Assembly: GCA_963920575.1 (NCBI GenBank) | Contig: OY986972.1 | Coordinates: 2,268,956-2,332,955 of the forward strand | Length of the DNA stretch: 64,000 nucleotides | Origin: Narthecium ossifragum | Lineage: Eukaryota; Streptophyta; Magnoliopsida; Dioscoreales; Nartheciaceae | Reading direction: 5' to 3' | Shown: positions 63,053 to 64,000 of the stretch, one piece after another | Layout: each line of letters opens with the position of its first letter | How positions within the stretch are numbered: the first letter of the stretch is position 1 | Position numbers and translations under genes: made by a program | The notes under the pieces: generated by a model | Seen by the model: only the letters and a program-made list of their open reading frames with translations | The model's database searches: none | Told to the model about the DNA's origin: nothing

Positions 63053-63546
63053 TTAGAATCTCGCGAGTCCAAATCAGCATTCAAATAGAACATATTTGTC
63101 ATCCAATTTGTCACTCGGATTTCTCAAAATTCCCCATCAGTAGCTCTTAGATGACAGATATTACTTTATCTGTTTTGGTATGTGATGTTCAGTGCCCATT
63201 CTTTTATTTCCCCAAAAAATTGTACTTAGATCTAGAAATCAGATGTGACCAGCAATGTCTTGATAAACCTTTCATAGACGATTACAACAATATCTGAACT
63301 TGTATGATTAGGATACTTACTGGAAAGTAACTGAATGGTAGCTCCTTGCATTACTGCTCTGGTTTGCTAAATAGTCCCAGTTTCAATAAATTCATAAGGC
63401 CCACTCAAAGCTGGTTTGCAAAGGGACACGCAAACAATACCAAGTTGAGCTTCTATCAAAAAAGAACCGTGGAGGATGACAAGCATTGAAGTCAGTGAAA
63501 TAAGCCGGCCACTAATTCTCTTAAGAGGGCGTTTGGTTGCTTGCAT

Positions 63547-64000
63547 TGATAAGTCACAAAATATACATAATTCACCCATTCAACTGGGCTTTGTTAGCTC
63601 TCAAGCAATGCATTTTTAATATCTTTTCATATGGTTTCAGGTACAAGAGCTTACGAAGAGAGTTGCATTGATTTCGAGCCAAAAGACATCAATTATACAG
63701 ATTCAGCTTAATTCGAATCGATCCGGACAATTTGGATCGATCCAAGGATATTTTGGATCGATCCCAAAGTAATTCGGATCGATCCCGACCCTTTTCCAGA
63801 AAGCCATACTTTTTATCCAATGTTGGATCGATCCGGATTCTTAATGGATCGATCCCAATATCTTTTCCTAAAGAGGTTGGTACAAAATGGATCGATCCAA
63901 ACCGTCATGGGATCGATCCATATTTCTTTTCCCAAGAGCACTTATTCTTGGGTACAAAATTGGATCGATCCACATTTAAATGGGATCGATCCATATTTCC
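63547..64000 (+). mobile_element. 5' start of a probable LTR retrotransposon
   Basis: The third 0.9-kb repeat copy is interrupted after ttgcttgcat by tgataagtcacaaaatatac, which opens like LTRs of plant Ty3/Gypsy (Tat-like) elements. The sequence continues past the window edge, so the second LTR, coding part and target duplication cannot be checked. It contains the palindrome cluster listed next. Confidence 0.45.
63716..63994. repeat. Cluster of GGATCGATCC palindromes
   Basis: Nine exact GGATCGATCC decamers plus one variant (gaatcgatccgg, first site) in under 300 bp, at irregular spacing. Flanks often extend the palindrome, as in ttggatcgatccaa, with others ending in ccc or cat. They occur roughly in pairs separated by 12-25 bp, the pairs being 45-60 bp apart. 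Confidence 0.9.

Larger units (their letters stand above)
60502..63546. repeat. 0.9-kb tandem repeat, two full copies and one truncated
   Basis: Copies begin tttatttcccc at 60502, 62287 and 63203; the second unit is 916 bp. Copy 1 is lengthened by the MITE at 60696-61611. Copy 3 breaks off at 63546 where an LTR-like sequence begins. Copies 2 and 3 are very similar; copy 1 is more diverged. Confidence 0.9.

Noticed and set aside
63716..63994. CRISPR-like array
   Set aside because: The repeated decamer is palindromic, spacing is irregular and the DNA is a plant nuclear sequence.
1..64000. tRNA, rRNA or other structured RNA genes
   Set aside because: I saw no cloverleaf with A/B boxes and no ribosomal motif, but a covariance-model scan was not possible.

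Overview
The window is nuclear DNA of a flowering plant. Its genes have many introns with plant-type splice sites, long AT-rich introns, plant-specific families (group I WRKY, purine permease, DOMON-cytochrome b561, plastid-type leucine aminopeptidase) and dense DNA-transposon and LTR remains. GC-rich first exons (WRKY gene) and a 5'-to-3' GC gradient (cytochrome b561 gene) suggest a monocot. The species cannot be named from the sequence.

Layout. 1-1946 (+): 3' part of a PLD3-type phospholipase D gene. 3001-5707 (-): seven-exon endonuclease/exonuclease/phosphatase-like gene with a textbook U12-type AT-AC intron and a degraded catalytic site. 6721-13906 (-): ten-exon leucine aminopeptidase whose 2.75-kb first intron holds a 1.1-kb Pack-MULE (9-bp target duplication, acquired 4CL-like sequence) next to a 763-bp MITE. 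14-17.5 kb: repeat-rich intergenic DNA. 17936-21410 (+): DNA-3-methyladenine glycosylase I. 23182-29056 (-): WRKY32-like factor with two WRKY domains. 34615-37338 (-): single-exon DOMON/cytochrome b561 protein. 40839-43525 (+): purine permease. 44602-46379 (-): chorismate mutase with an N-terminal signal-like sequence, convergent with the permease.

From 46730 to 57466 lies the most unusual object: two 2,292-bp inverted arms, colinear without net length difference and almost identical, around a 6.15-kb loop. The arms each carry two exons of a SAP-domain (CCCH zinc-finger 62-like) gene. The loop carries intron-containing fragments of a Ste20-type kinase, an alpha/beta hydrolase, diphosphomevalonate decarboxylase and a DUF707-like protein. 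It looks like a giant non-autonomous Pack/foldback element or a complex inverted duplication, and it ends 350 bp upstream of the chorismate mutase start codon.

The right end (57.5-64 kb) is repeat-only: short tandem repeats, a 0.6-kb foldback element, a 0.9-kb tandem repeat in which one copy holds a TTA-flanked Harbinger-like MITE while two copies show the unoccupied site, and the start of a putative LTR element that carries a cluster of GGATCGATCC palindromes up to the window edge.

The intact genes are unrelated housekeeping or regulatory genes with no operon-like logic. The coherent biology is in the transposons that move gene pieces, and in the possible hairpin RNA from the long inverted repeat. 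All exon models rest on splice consensus, reading phase and remembered family sequences; no transcript or database evidence was available.
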